A DNA stretch of 64,000 nt from Sphingomonas sp. BAUL-RG-20F-R05-02 (GCF_022662305.1 NZ_JAKNQH010000006.1:124001-188000), one strand, 5' to 3'; positions 17,030-26,468 are shown, numbered from the stretch's first letter. Notes: a model not told the origin generated them from the sequence alone. Translations and numbers: made by a program.

Positions 17030-19534
17030 TTACCAGTTTACGCCGATCCGGCCGTAAACGTAGCGCCCGTTGAAGCCGAACGGCGAATAATACGGGAAGC
17101 CGACGAGCCCGGTGCTGTTCAGCACCGTACCGCGTGACGAGGCGAGCTTCACGTAATCGGGATATTCGTCGAGCAGGTTGTTGGCGCCGACCGCGAGGTT
17201 CACCCGGTCGAGCAGCTTGTAGCGCAATTCAAGATCGAACAGCGTGTGCTTGCCGGTGTGGATATCATCCTCGGCGAAACCGGTGGTGCCCGGCTGCGTC
17301 ACATCGCCGTAGTAGGACACGCGCGCGGTCGCGCCCAGCTTGTCGAGCGACCAGTCGATCGTGCCGACCACCTTCTCGCGCGGCGTGCCTTCCTCGAACG
17401 AAACGATACGCTGGCGGCTGAACACCGCGAGCGTGGTGCTGCCGGTCGACGAGGTGATCGTCGCGGCAGGCGGCGCCTTGGTGACCTTCACGTCGTTGAA
17501 GTTCGCCGCCGCGGTCAGGTCGAACGTGCCGAGGCTGTCGGTCGGCGCACGGTAATGCGCGACCACGTCGATACCCTTCGCGCGCGAGCGGATACCGTTC
17601 AGGAAATAGCGTGCCGCCGTGACGGTGGTGATTCCCTCGTCGCGCAGCCGCTGGATGACGACCGGGCCGCTGAGGTTTTCCGACAGCGCGATCTGGTCGC
17701 GGATCTTGATGTAATAGCCATCCACCGACAGGTCGAAGCCGCCCTTGCGGACGACGAAGCCTGCCGAATAGTTCACCGCCTTTTCCGGCTCCAGCGCCTT
17801 ACCGCCAAGCGCCCGGCCGACCGCGCTGGTCGAGGGGAACAACCCGGTCTCGACGATCGTGCCGGTGGTCAGCACCGACGCGGTCGAGGTGTAATATTGC
17901 TGCTGGAGCGACGGCGCACGGAAGCCGGTTGAGACGGTGCCGCGCAGCGCCAGCCACGGCGTGAAGTCATAGCGCGCGGAGAGCTTGCCGTTCACGGTCG
18001 TGCCGAAATCCGAATAGCGTTCGAGCCGCCCCGCGGCGCCCAGCGTCAGGCCTTCGACCGGCTTGGCTTCGAGATCGAGGTAGCCCGACACGTTGTCACG
18101 GTGACGATTGACCTCGTTCGAGGGGAGGAAACCCGGGAAGCCCTGCGCGCCCGAGCCGACATTGCTGGGGGCACCCGGCGCCCGATCGTAGGAGGCATGT
18201 TCGCCGGCGCCGATCTGGAATCCCTCCCGCCGGTATTCACCACCGAAAGCGACGTTGAGCGTACCGCCGCCAAGCGGCAGTTCGCGCGACACGTCGAGGC
18301 CGCTGACGAGTTGATCGTAAGTGATCTTGCCATCGAAGAAGCTGGTCTGCGATGCCGCGCCATAGGTCGCGTTGCCGGAGTTCAGCGTCAGGAAATTGAG
18401 CTTGTTCTGGCCGTAGGAAACGCTGAGATCGACCTTCCAGTCGGAAATGTCACCGCGCAGGCCGGCGGTCGCGGTCAGATCCTCCGACCCCACCAGAATG
18501 AGCGGCAGGAAACCGTCCGGGTAGATCGCGGCGAGCGCGTCGGCACTGGCATTGGCGTTGGCACCGATACCGCCCGCAATACGCGGCGTGGCGGCGCTGA
18601 CGCTGTCGCGATGCTGGTAGCCGCCGAAGCCGTACAGCGTGAAGCCGCTGTCGCCGAGCGGTTTGCCGGCGTTCGCATAGACGCTGTACTGCTTCACGTC
18701 CGGATCGCCGAAGCGCGAGCGCACGCGGAACGGACTTTTACGCGGATCGAAGTCGCCACGGCTGGTGGGATTGCGATCGAGATATTCGCCCGACAGCGTG
18801 AGGAATCCGTCCGAGCCGAGACCGACGCCCTGCCAGGCGCTGACGGTGACGGTTTCGCCGTCACTCTCGTGACGATCGCCGCGCGCGGTTCTCACGTCGG
18901 TGATCGACTGGCCGTAGGTGACCGTCGCGCCGCCGCCGCTGCGCGCCTCGCGCAGGCGCAGGTTGACGACGCCTGCGATCGCGTCCGAACCGTATTGCGC
19001 GGCCGCGCCGTCGCGCAGCACCTCGACTCGGTCGAGCGCAACGCTCGGGATCGTGTTGAGATCGACCGCCGCCGAGCCACGCCCGACCGAGCCGTTGGTG
19101 TTGAGCAGCGCCGAGGTGTGCGCGCGCACGCCGTTGATGAGCACCAGCGTCTGGTCCGGCGACAGACCGCGCAGCGTGGCGGGACGGATCGAGTCGGTGC
19201 CGTCCACCGCCGAGGAGCGCGGAAAGTCGATCGATGGCACAACGGCGGAGAGCGATGCGCCGAGTTCGGTGGTGCCCTGCCGCTGCAACGTCGCCGCGCT
19301 CAGCACGTCCACCGGCGACACGCTGTCGAGCCGCGAACGACCGGTGGTGCGCGTGCCAGTCACCACGATATCGCTCTGCCCGGGCGGTGCCGCGTCGGGT
19401 GCCGCAGGCACGTTGGCGCTTTCCGGAGCGGGAGTGCTTTCGGTGGCGGGCACGGTCTGCGCGCCCGCGCTGGTCGCGATGGCGAGCGCGAGGCTCGAAG
19501 CGGCAACGGCGAACAGCGGCCGGAGAGTGGTCAT
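17030..19534 (-). CDS. TonB-dependent outer-membrane receptor
   Basis: This outer-membrane active transporter has about 834 residues from ATG 19534. That start opens a clean signal peptide (TTLRPLFAVAASSLALAIATSAGAQ); the longer frame adds 23 non-signal residues. A proline/alanine spacer leads to the TonB box-like DIVVTGTRT and a plug domain (TLRGLSPDQTLVLINGVR, VEVLRDGAAAQYGSDAIAGVVNL). The beta barrel extends to the terminal GRYVYGRIGVNW, with an aromatic last residue as usual. The substrate cannot be inferred; no iron-chelator or sugar genes adjoin. It is divergent from the SDR gene at 19738. Confidence 0.93.
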   Translation of the reverse strand: MTTLRPLFAVAASSLALAIATSAGAQTVPATESTPAPESANVPAAPDAAPPGQSDIVVTGTRTTGRSRLDSVSPVDVLSAATLQRQGTTELGASLSAVVPSIDFPRSSAVDGTDSIRPATLRGLSPDQTLVLINGVRAHTSALLNTNGSVGRGSAAVDLNTIPSVALDRVEVLRDGAAAQYGSDAIAGVVNLRLREARSGGGATVTYGQSITDVRTARGDRHESDGETVTVSAWQGVGLGSDGFLTLSGEYLDRNPTSRGDFDPRKSPFRVRSRFGDPDVKQYSVYANAGKPLGDSGFTLYGFGGYQHRDSVSAATPRIAGGIGANANASADALAAIYPDGFLPLILVGSEDLTATAGLRGDISDWKVDLSVSYGQNKLNFLTLNSGNATYGAASQTSFFDGKITYDQLVSGLDVSRELPLGGGTLNVAFGGEYRREGFQIGAGEHASYDRAPGAPSNVGSGAQGFPGFLPSNEVNRHRDNVSGYLDLEAKPVEGLTLGAAGRLERYSDFGTTVNGKLSARYDFTPWLALRGTVSTGFRAPSLQQQYYTSTASVLTTGTIVETGLFPSTSAVGRALGGKALEPEKAVNYSAGFVVRKGGFDLSVDGYYIKIRDQIALSENLSGPVVIQRLRDEGITTVTAARYFLNGIRSRAKGIDVVAHYRAPTDSLGTFDLTAAANFNDVKVTKAPPAATITSSTGSTTLAVFSRQRIVSFEEGTPREKVVGTIDWSLDKLGATARVSYYGDVTQPGTTGFAEDDIHTGKHTLFDLELRYKLLDRVNLAVGANNLLDEYPDYVKLASSRGTVLNSTGLVGFPYYSPFGFNGRYVYGRIGVNW

Positions 19535-19737
19535 GAATGGAGTCCCTGTTTCATCTTTTTCTGTCACGATCCTGTAATCAGCGTGGGGCGCGCCGCGTAG
19601 CAAGAAAAATTACCGGGCCGCAAAGCCAGCGGCACGTCGACCCTATCGCGCGCCGCGGCATCGGAAAAACCCAAGCATCCGCCGGGAACCGCAGCCACGC
19701 TCAACCGCTGAAGCGGCTGACAATCAAGGAGTTACGC

Positions 19738-20631
19738 ATGAGCGACCGCCTGACCATGCAGGATCCCCGCACGCAATATCCCGGCCCACCGTTCCCGCGT
19801 CAGCCGCAGCCCGTCCCCGGTCTCGCGAGCGAGATGGACCCCAAGCCTGACCACGGCGAAACCAGCTACGTCGGTGCCGGTCGGTTGAAAGGGCGCAAGG
19901 CGCTCATCACCGGCGGCGACAGCGGCATCGGCCGCGCGGTGGCGATCGCGTTCGCGCGCGAGGGCGCCGACGTCGCGATCTCGCACCTCGCCACCGAGCA
20001 ACCCGATGCCACGGAAGTTATTCAGTTGATCGAGGCGGAGGGCCGCTCCGCGGTCGACCTGCCCGGTGACATCACCGACGAGGCGTGGTGCCGCGAGCTC
20101 GTCGCGCAAGCGGTCGAGAAGCTCGGCGGGCTCGACATTCTCGTCATTAATGCCGGCCGCCAGCAGAACCGGGAAGATATCTCCAAGGTGACGTCGGACG
20201 ATTTCGACAAGACCATGAAGACTAACCTCTATGCGATGCACTGGATCGCGCAGGCCGCGGTGCCGCACCTGCCGGCGGGTGCTTCGGTGGTGACCACCGC
20301 GTCGATCCAGGCGTACGAACCCTCGGCGATCCTGCTCGACTATGCCACCACCAAGGCCGGCATCGTTGCCTATACGAAGGCGCTCGCCAAGCAGTTGCTG
20401 GAGAAGGGTATTCGCGCCAACGTCGTCGCGCCGGGACCGTTCTGGACCGCGTTGCAGTCCTCGGGCGGCCAGCCTCCGGAGGCGGTGGAGAAATTCGGCT
20501 CGGAAAGCAGCTACGGCCGCCCCGGCCAGCCGGTCGAGTTGGCGCCGGTCTACGTGCTGCTCGCCAGCCAGGAAGGCAGCTTCATCAACGGTGAGGTGTA
20601 CGGCGTAACCGGCGGCGCCGGCATCGCCTGA
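19738..20631 (+). CDS. SDR-family oxidoreductase (YghA/YhdF-like)
   Basis: The cytoplasmic NAD(P)-dependent dehydrogenase has about 297 residues. ATG 19738 follows AAGGA with a 7-base spacer, and the earlier frame lacks SDR features. The extended N-terminus (QDPRTQYPGPPFPRQPQP, then MDPKPDHGETSY) is typical of the YghA/YhdF group. Then come the Rossmann motif ALITGGDSGIGRAVAIAF, NAG in VINAGRQQ, the catalytic Ser in TTASIQAYEPS, and YATTK for Tyr/Lys. Members are often general stress proteins that use broad aldehydes or alcohols. A hairpin separates it from convergent yghU. Confidence 0.92.
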   Translation: MSDRLTMQDPRTQYPGPPFPRQPQPVPGLASEMDPKPDHGETSYVGAGRLKGRKALITGGDSGIGRAVAIAFAREGADVAISHLATEQPDATEVIQLIEAEGRSAVDLPGDITDEAWCRELVAQAVEKLGGLDILVINAGRQQNREDISKVTSDDFDKTMKTNLYAMHWIAQAAVPHLPAGASVVTTASIQAYEPSAILLDYATTKAGIVAYTKALAKQLLEKGIRANVVAPGPFWTALQSSGGQPPEAVEKFGSESSYGRPGQPVELAPVYVLLASQEGSFINGEVYGVTGGAGIA

Positions 20632-20638
20632 CGCGTTC

Positions 20639-20664
20639 GGTGGCACGGCGTACCCCGTGCCACC
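20639..20664. terminator. Hairpin between convergent SDR and yghU genes
   Basis: A perfect 10-bp stem, GGTGGCACGG (20639-20648) with CCGTGCCACC (20655-20664), has a 6-base loop. It sits midway in the 48-base gap between two converging genes, so it probably serves both. No T-tract is seen. Confidence 0.65.
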
Positions 20665-20679
20665 GCGCCAATCACCGGA

Positions 20680-21561
20680 TCAGGCGGAAGGCGTCTCCGC
20701 CGCGTTGAAGTCGGCGGCGTCGTGACGCTCGCGCAGGAAAGCCCCCGGCCCGGCCACGCGGTTGACCATGCGCCCACGCCGCACTGCCTCCCGCCCGCCG
20801 ACCAGTTCGGACCAGCGCGCGAGGTTGCTGTATTCCGTGACGTTCAGGAACGTCTTGGCATTGTACGCGCCGTTCAGCACCCCGCCATACCAGGGCCACA
20901 CCGCCATATCGGCGATCGTATAGTCGTCCCCGGCAAGATACCGGTGCGCGGCGAGGTGGGTGTCCAGCACGTGAAGCTGGCGCTTCGTCTCCATCGCATA
21001 GCGGTCGATCGCATACTGGATCTTGAAGGGCGCATAGGCGTAGAAATGCCCGAAGCCGCCGCCGACGAACGGCGCGGAGCCCATCTGCCACATCAGCCAG
21101 TTGAGCGTCTCGGTACGGGCGGGTCCGGCCGTCGGCAGGAACGCGCCGAACTTCTCGGCTAGATAGATCAGGATTGATCCGCTTTCGAACACACGGGTCA
21201 CCGGATCGGTGGAGTGGTCGGCGAGCGCGGGGATCTTCGAGTTGGGGTTGATCTCCACGAAGCCGCTGCCGAACTGATCGCCCTTGCCGATCTCGATCAG
21301 CCAGGCGTCGTACTCGGCACCGGCGTGACCGGCGGCGAGCAGTTCTTCGAGCAGGATCGTCACCTTCTGCCCGTTGGGCGTGCCCATCGAATAGAGTTGC
21401 AGCGGATGTTTACCAACCGGCAGCACCTTGTCGTGCGTCGCGCCCGATACCGGGCGGTTGATGCTGGCGAACTGCCCGCCGTTCGATGTGTCCCACGTCC
21501 AGATCTCCGGCGGGACATAGCCTTCGGGCTGGTTGCGGTTGTCGGTGTTATCGTCAGCCAT
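20680..21561 (-). CDS. yghU: YghU-like glutathione transferase / disulfide-bond oxidoreductase
   Basis: This 293-residue cytoplasmic protein belongs to the Nu-class glutathione transferases. The long N-terminal extension (GYVPPEIWTWDTSNGGQFASINRP as a family block, residues 13-36) precedes the thioredoxin fold with MGTPNGQKVTILLEELL, the region that holds the glutathione-interacting Thr/Asn. ESGSILIYLAEKFG follows, then an all-helical C-terminal domain with DDYTIADMAVWPW. E. coli YghU reduces disulfides and organic hydroperoxides with bound glutathione; a similar role is likely here. A zinc-knuckle protein gene lies 39 bases upstream on the same strand and may share the transcript. Confidence 0.92.
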   Translation of the reverse strand: MADDNTDNRNQPEGYVPPEIWTWDTSNGGQFASINRPVSGATHDKVLPVGKHPLQLYSMGTPNGQKVTILLEELLAAGHAGAEYDAWLIEIGKGDQFGSGFVEINPNSKIPALADHSTDPVTRVFESGSILIYLAEKFGAFLPTAGPARTETLNWLMWQMGSAPFVGGGFGHFYAYAPFKIQYAIDRYAMETKRQLHVLDTHLAAHRYLAGDDYTIADMAVWPWYGGVLNGAYNAKTFLNVTEYSNLARWSELVGGREAVRRGRMVNRVAGPGAFLRERHDAADFNAAETPSA

Positions 21562-21600
21562 GATCGTCTCGCTTGATGGAAAGGTGAGGTAGACGCGCGA

Positions 21601-21945
21601 TCAGGTCTCGGCGAGGCCCGGCGCGGCGGGATCGGGCAGATCGGCGTCTTCGTGCGGCACGTATCGGATCGTCCATTTGGGGTAGCCGCCGGCGGTCAAC
21701 TCGATATCGGGCAAGCCGATCGGATCATCGCCGGTTTCGATCCAGCCTTCGCCATAGCAACGGCCGCACGATGCCCGCTTGCAGCGGAAGCTGACCAGAT
21801 CGATCTCGGTATTCCACTGGCCATGGCCCTTGCACACTGGGCACAGCGCATCGAGCGTACCGGTACGCGGCTGGAGCGGCACGATGTCAAATGCGTGCGG
21901 GCTATCCGGGCCGTCGCAGAGGACGATATTGCTGGCGTGGGGCAT
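21601..21945 (-). CDS. Small protein with DnaJ-like zinc-knuckle motifs, function unknown
   Basis: No named family was recognised. The 114-residue protein has two cysteine-glycine clusters, CPVCKGHG and CKRASCGRCYGEGW, which resemble the CxxCxGxG repeats of the DnaJ zinc-finger domain and probably bind one Zn2+. A C-terminal strand region (YPKWTIRYVPHEDADLPDP) follows. No signal peptide or membrane helix is visible. It starts after a strand change, 104 bases from the dihydrolipoyl dehydrogenase-like gene, and its stop lies 39 bases before yghU. Small proteins of this sort recur in sphingomonads (recalled, not checked). Confidence 0.7.
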   Translation of the reverse strand: MPHASNIVLCDGPDSPHAFDIVPLQPRTGTLDALCPVCKGHGQWNTEIDLVSFRCKRASCGRCYGEGWIETGDDPIGLPDIELTAGGYPKWTIRYVPHEDADLPDPAAPGLAET

Positions 21946-22048
21946 GCGATCCTAACTCGTTGCGACGCCTGTTCAACGTGCCCGACCCTGTCGGTATCCG
22001 CCAGCCCGGAACAGGCTACCGCAGGAACTTTGCCGGCTATCGTCGCTT

Positions 22049-23497
22049 TTGGCTTGGCAACGGCGTCCTGCCGATGAGGAGCACACCATCACCGATCTTT
22101 CCTGCGACGTCGCCGTCATCGGCGCGGGCACCGCCGGCCTCGCTGCGGAGCGGAGCGCGCGTAAGGCCGGCGCGACGACGCTGCTGATCGACGAGTCCTT
22201 TGGCGGCACGACCTGCGCCTCGGTCGGGTGCATGCCCTCCAAACTGCTGATCACCGCCGCCGCTGCCGCACATGGTGTCGCCAAGGCCGACGTGTTCGGC
22301 ATCGTCGTGGGCGAGACCGGGGTCGATGGTGCTGCGGTGATGGCGCGGGTGCGGTCGATGCGAGACGCGTTCGTCGCCGCGACCTGCGAGACCATCGCCG
22401 CGCTGCCGGACGGCGTGCAGGTGCGGGCGCGTGCGACGTTCGAAGGCGCGACCACGCTGCGGCTCAGCGACGGTCGCCGCGTCACGGCCAAAGCGGTAGT
22501 GATCGCGACCGGCTCGCGGCCGAAGGTGCCGGAGATGTTCGCGAGCCTTGGCGATCTCGTGCTCACCAACGAAACCGTGTTCGAGCTTGAGGAGCTGCCG
22601 ACGTCCTTGGCAGTGGTCGGCGCAGGCGCGCTCGGGCTGGAATTGGCGCAGGCGTTCGCGCGGCTGGGTGTCGCGGTGACGTTGCTCGACAAGGGCGAGA
22701 CGCTGGCGGGGCTGAAGGATGAAAAGGTCGAGGCGGCGCTGCGCGAGATCATCCAGCGCGACATGGCGATGCACCTCGGCGTGGAGATCAGCGTCGCGCG
22801 CGAGGGCGATGCCGCAGTGCTGCGCTGGGACGGACCCGCTGCGGGCGAGGGACGGTTCGAGCGCGTGCTGGTTGCGACCGGGCGCCCGCCGAGCGTGGCG
22901 GACCTCGGGCTCGACACCACCGGCCTCGATCTTGACGATCATGGCGTGCCGACGTTCGATCCCGAAACGCTGCAATGCGGAACGTCGAGCGTGTTCATCG
23001 CCGGCGATGCCGATGCCATGGTGCCGGTGCTGCACGAAGCGTCCGACGAAGGCGCGATCGCCGGCGCCAATGCCGCGACCTGGCCCGAGGTAACGCGAGA
23101 GGAACGCTGCGCGCCGTTCGCGATCACCTTCACCGACCCGCCAGTGGCGGTGATCGGCGCGCCCGCCGAGGACGATAGCGTGATCGGTTGCGCATCCTTC
23201 GCGGATCAGGGCCGGGCCAAGATCGAGGCGCGGGCGGAGGGACTGGTGCGGCTGTATGCCGCACGCCCGGACGGGCGGTTGACCGGCGCGGAGATGGTGG
23301 GGCCGGGCATGGACCACCTTGGCCACCTGATCGCCTGGGCGGTGCAGCGCGGCGAGACGGCGACCGGCGTGCTGGAGCTGCCGTTTTATCACCCCACGCT
23401 GGAGGAAGGCCTGAAGACCGCGCTGCGTGAGATCTGCGCCACGATCCACGCGCCGCTGCCCAGCAACCGCGACCAGGGCAATCCACCCGGCGCCTGA
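22049..23497 (+). CDS. Dihydrolipoyl dehydrogenase-like pyridine nucleotide-disulfide oxidoreductase
   Basis: This FAD-dependent enzyme (up to 482 residues) has the class I disulfide reductase layout. The FAD motif is VAVIGAGTAGLAAE, the redox pair is GGTTCASVGCMPSK (Cys-x4-Cys), the NAD motif is VVGAGALGLELAQAF, the second FAD motif is VFIAGDAD, and the C-terminal dimer interface carries the catalytic YHPTLEEG. It is isolated from 2-oxoacid dehydrogenase genes, so it may be a stand-alone oxidoreductase rather than the E3 of a known complex. The start is uncertain: TTG 22049 is the only ordinary start codon, while a perfect GAGGAG (22076-22081) stands 6 bases before ATC 22088. Confidence 0.88.
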   Translation: MAWQRRPADEEHTITDLSCDVAVIGAGTAGLAAERSARKAGATTLLIDESFGGTTCASVGCMPSKLLITAAAAAHGVAKADVFGIVVGETGVDGAAVMARVRSMRDAFVAATCETIAALPDGVQVRARATFEGATTLRLSDGRRVTAKAVVIATGSRPKVPEMFASLGDLVLTNETVFELEELPTSLAVVGAGALGLELAQAFARLGVAVTLLDKGETLAGLKDEKVEAALREIIQRDMAMHLGVEISVAREGDAAVLRWDGPAAGEGRFERVLVATGRPPSVADLGLDTTGLDLDDHGVPTFDPETLQCGTSSVFIAGDADAMVPVLHEASDEGAIAGANAATWPEVTREERCAPFAITFTDPPVAVIGAPAEDDSVIGCASFADQGRAKIEARAEGLVRLYAARPDGRLTGAEMVGPGMDHLGHLIAWAVQRGETATGVLELPFYHPTLEEGLKTALREICATIHAPLPSNRDQGNPPGA

Positions 23498-23591
23498 TGG
23501 CATATAAACGATACGCTCCGTTTCCGACTTATCACTGTTTTTGCAGCGCAGCATGCGCTACCGGCTTCACAGTTAGTTTCGGATCCACAAC

Positions 23592-23918
23592 ATGTATCAC
23601 TTCCGCGATATGGCCGCACCCGCAGCAGGCGAACGCTCCGTTGATCCGGAGACGCCCGTGTTCAACGCGGAGGAGGCGCTCGTCCTGCAACTCGCCGCGC
23701 ATGAAACGGTCAGCAGCGTGCGCGCGCCGGGCCGTTTCGCGCGGCTGATCGCATGGGCGTTCGCGGTGCGACCGGTCGCACCGCTCGCCAATGCCCGACT
23801 GGAGGCGTTGCGGCGGGCGGCGATCCTCGCCCGCGTCGAAGGCATGATCCCGGCGCCGGAGCGTGAGACGCTGATCGGTCATGGTTTCTCGCCCGCACAG
23901 GTCGCGCTGATCGGCTAA
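23592..23918 (+). CDS. Hypothetical protein, Ala/Arg-rich
   Basis: No family was recognised. The 108-residue frame starts at ATG 23592 without a clear SD and has no signal peptide. Its middle is amphipathic helix (RFARLIAWAFAVRPVAPLANARLEALRRAAIL), followed by a short C-terminal helix-turn pattern ending AQVALIG. Codon pattern looks coding, with GC-rich third positions. Its last 4 bases overlap the end of the convergent photolyase gene. It may be a small helical regulator-like or structural protein, but that is a guess. Confidence 0.55.
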   Translation: MYHFRDMAAPAAGERSVDPETPVFNAEEALVLQLAAHETVSSVRAPGRFARLIAWAFAVRPVAPLANARLEALRRAAILARVEGMIPAPERETLIGHGFSPAQVALIG

Positions 23919-25465
23919 CGCGCCCAGCCCTGCGCGGCCGGTTCCATCGCGTCGAGGAACGCCGCCGCACTATCGCGGTACGCCGCGCGCGCTTCCGGCT
24001 GCATCTTGTCCCAGGTGCCGTACATGTTGCTCATCCGTCGATTGCCACGGAAGCGGCGTTCGTGGCGCGCCAGGAAATCCCAGTACAGCGCGTTGAACGG
24101 ACAGGCATCCGGCCCGGTCTTCTGCTTCACGTCGTAGCGGCAACGGCCACAATGGTCCGACATACGGTTGATGTACGCGCCGCCGCCGGCATAGGGCTTG
24201 GTCGCCATCCGGCCGCCATCGGCGTGCTGGCTCATGCCGATCACGTTGGGCAATTCGACCCATTCATAGGCGTCGGCATAGACGACGAGGAACCAGTCGG
24301 CGACCTCCTGTGGACGCACCCCGGCCAGCATCGCGAAGTTGCCGAGCACCATCAGCCGCTGGATATGATGCGCATAGCCATGATCGCGGGTGTTGCGCAC
24401 CGCCTCGGCCATGCACAGCATGTCGGTATCGCCGGTCCAGTAGAATTCGGGCAGCGGGCGGGTCGCCTCCAGCGCGTTGGCGGTGGCGACGTCGGGCATC
24501 TCAAGCCAGTAATAGCCGCGCACATATTCCCGCCAGCCGATGATCTGGCGAACGAACCCCTCCACCGCGTTGAGCGGCGCTTCGCCCGCGGCATAAGCGT
24601 CGACGGCGGCCTGCGCGACCTCGAGCGGGGTGAGCAGCCCAAGGTTGAGCGCGGGGCTGAGCCATGAGTGGTACAGCCAGTCCTGCCCGGTCACCATCGC
24701 GTCCTGATAGGTGCCGAAATCGGGCAGAGCGGTGCGGATGAAGTGGGTCAGCGCCTGCCGCGCCTCGTGCGCGGTCACGGGGAGCGCGAACTTTTCCAGC
24801 CGCCCGAAGTGACCCGAGAAGCGGCTCGCCACCAGCGCGAGCACCTCGGCCGTAATCGCGTCGGGGGTGAAGTGCATCGGCTCGGGATAGTTGAGACCGC
24901 GCTTGGGCGGCGCGCGATTTTCCTTGTCGAGGTTCCACTGGCCGCCCTCGGGCTTGCCGTCCGGCTGCATGAGCAGCCCGGTCTTGCGGCGCATCTCCCG
25001 GTAGAAGAACTCCATCACCAGATCGCCCCGCGACTGTGCCCAGGTCTGGAATTCGAGGATGCCGCAGATGAAGCGGTCGTCGTTCAGGTCCTCGACCGGG
25101 ATGCCGAAGCGTTTCGACCAGCCGTCGATCATCGCCTTCACCCGCCATTCGCCCGATTCGACGATGCGGATCGTGGTGGGCCGGTGCCGCTCGACCGCGC
25201 GGGCGACCTCGCCGGTGAAGCTGCCGGAGTTGTCGGGATCATCGAGCCGGACGTAATCGACCTGCCAGCCGGCCGCGCGCAGCTCCTCGGCGAAATGCCG
25301 CATGGCGGAAAAGATCAGTGCGATCTTGCGTTTGTGGTGGCGGACGTAGGTGGTTTCCTCCGCCACCTCCATCATCAGCACCACCGATTCGCCGCGCGGT
25401 ACATCGCGGAGCGATGCGAGATCATGCGACACCTGGTCGCCGAGGACGGGAATGAGGATCGTCAT
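23915..25465 (-). CDS. Cryptochrome/photolyase-related FeS protein (PhrB-like, (6-4) photolyase group)
   Basis: This DNA-repair flavoprotein has 516 residues from ATG 25465; the longer frame is Arg/Pro-rich and unlikely. The opening MTILIPVLGDQVSHDL and VAEETTYVRHHKRKIALIFSAMR are typical of the deoxyribodipyrimidine photolyase-related group. C-terminal cysteines in DHCGRCRYDVKQKTG and DACPFNALYWDFL, plus one in DRFICGILEF or DMLCMAEAV, fit the 4Fe-4S ligands of bacterial PhrB enzymes. The family binds FAD and a lumazine antenna and repairs (6-4) photoproducts in light. It is divergent from the TelA-like gene (68-base gap). Confidence 0.92.
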   Translation of the reverse strand: MTILIPVLGDQVSHDLASLRDVPRGESVVLMMEVAEETTYVRHHKRKIALIFSAMRHFAEELRAAGWQVDYVRLDDPDNSGSFTGEVARAVERHRPTTIRIVESGEWRVKAMIDGWSKRFGIPVEDLNDDRFICGILEFQTWAQSRGDLVMEFFYREMRRKTGLLMQPDGKPEGGQWNLDKENRAPPKRGLNYPEPMHFTPDAITAEVLALVASRFSGHFGRLEKFALPVTAHEARQALTHFIRTALPDFGTYQDAMVTGQDWLYHSWLSPALNLGLLTPLEVAQAAVDAYAAGEAPLNAVEGFVRQIIGWREYVRGYYWLEMPDVATANALEATRPLPEFYWTGDTDMLCMAEAVRNTRDHGYAHHIQRLMVLGNFAMLAGVRPQEVADWFLVVYADAYEWVELPNVIGMSQHADGGRMATKPYAGGGAYINRMSDHCGRCRYDVKQKTGPDACPFNALYWDFLARHERRFRGNRRMSNMYGTWDKMQPEARAAYRDSAAAFLDAMEPAAQGWAR

Positions 25466-25533
25466 GCGCGACCACCAACGCGTAAGGGTGCGCGGCGGGT
25501 GCAAGCGACCGCACGAGCGGCTAAGACAATAGG

Positions 25534-26394
25534 ATGACCGACCTTCCCGTTTCTCAAAGCGACGCGCGTGCCGAGGCGCGTCTTGCCCTGCGCCAGTGGC
25601 TGGCGGCCGACGACGCCACGGTGCTGGCGCGGGTCGACGCGCTCGGTCGGCAGGCGATCGCAGCGGCGGCGGACGCGAGCGCGCGGCTGGATCGGGGCGT
25701 GACCGCAAGCCGCTCCGCGCAGGCGAGCCTGTCCGCGTTGCAGGCGCTGATCGCGCGCGTCGATGCGCCGCCGCCGCAACCGTCGTTCTTCCGTCGCCGA
25801 GTCCAGGCCGAGCCGCCGATCGACATCGCCACGCTGGTGGAGACGCTCGACCGGGAGCGCGATGCGGTGGCGCTGTCGCTGATCGGCCTCGACACCGATC
25901 TCAAGCGGCTGAGCGCGGCGGCGGCAGGGCTCGATGGTGCGCTCGCGCTGGTGCGCGCGTGTGGCGGCGCGGTGGAAGCCGCCGCGCGCGAGCTCGCGAT
26001 CGACAGCCCGGAGCGCGCGCAGTTTCTGCGCGAGGCGGTGGCCGAGCGGTTGCTGGCGCGCGAACAGGATCTGCTCACGCAGGCCGCCGTCACACAGCAG
26101 GGCGTGTTGACGCTCGGGCTGATCGCGGAGAGCCAGCGGGCGCTCGCCGACACGCTGGCGCGGGCGCGCGACACCAGCGTCGCCGCGCTGCGCACCGCGA
26201 TCGCCGCGCGGCAGGCGATCGCAGGCAGCCAGCGCCTTGCCGAGCAGACTGCCGCGCTAGACCGGACCGTCGACGCCGCGCGCGCGGCGGGCGGTGACGC
26301 CCGCGACGTTCGCCGTATCCTCGACGATGCGCTCGCGCAGGCGCAGGCGGCGATCGCGGCGGCGGAGGCGGGGCGGTCGCCGGGTTCGCGCTAA
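25534..26394 (+). CDS. TelA-like (toxic anion resistance) coiled-coil protein, short form
   Basis: This 286-residue helical cytoplasmic protein was recognised from the C-terminal third: QQGVLTLGLIAESQRALADT followed by LARARDTSVAALRTAIAAR has the spacing and composition of the TelA/KlaA signature. Classical TelA is longer (about 380), and the N-terminal part here is a diverged Ala-rich coiled coil with PQPSFFRRRVQ in the middle. TelA proteins occur next to TerD-type genes and are linked to tellurite, colicin and membrane stress, with no known reaction. The adjoining terD cluster and the next gene support this reading. Confidence 0.68.
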   Translation: MTDLPVSQSDARAEARLALRQWLAADDATVLARVDALGRQAIAAAADASARLDRGVTASRSAQASLSALQALIARVDAPPPQPSFFRRRVQAEPPIDIATLVETLDRERDAVALSLIGLDTDLKRLSAAAAGLDGALALVRACGGAVEAAARELAIDSPERAQFLREAVAERLLAREQDLLTQAAVTQQGVLTLGLIAESQRALADTLARARDTSVAALRTAIAARQAIAGSQRLAEQTAALDRTVDAARAAGGDARDVRRILDDALAQAQAAIAAAEAGRSPGSR

Positions 26395-26468
26395 CCCACG
26401 AAAACGGCTCTAGCGCGGCTCCGCCCCGATGCTCTACGACAGTTCGAGCGGGTTGACGTGAGTGTGCG

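Noticed and set aside
19685..19710. EcfG-type promoter in front of the SDR gene
   Set aside because: GGAAC is present at 19685-19689 but the -10 element at 16-17 bases does not read GTT, so the match is too weak to annotate.
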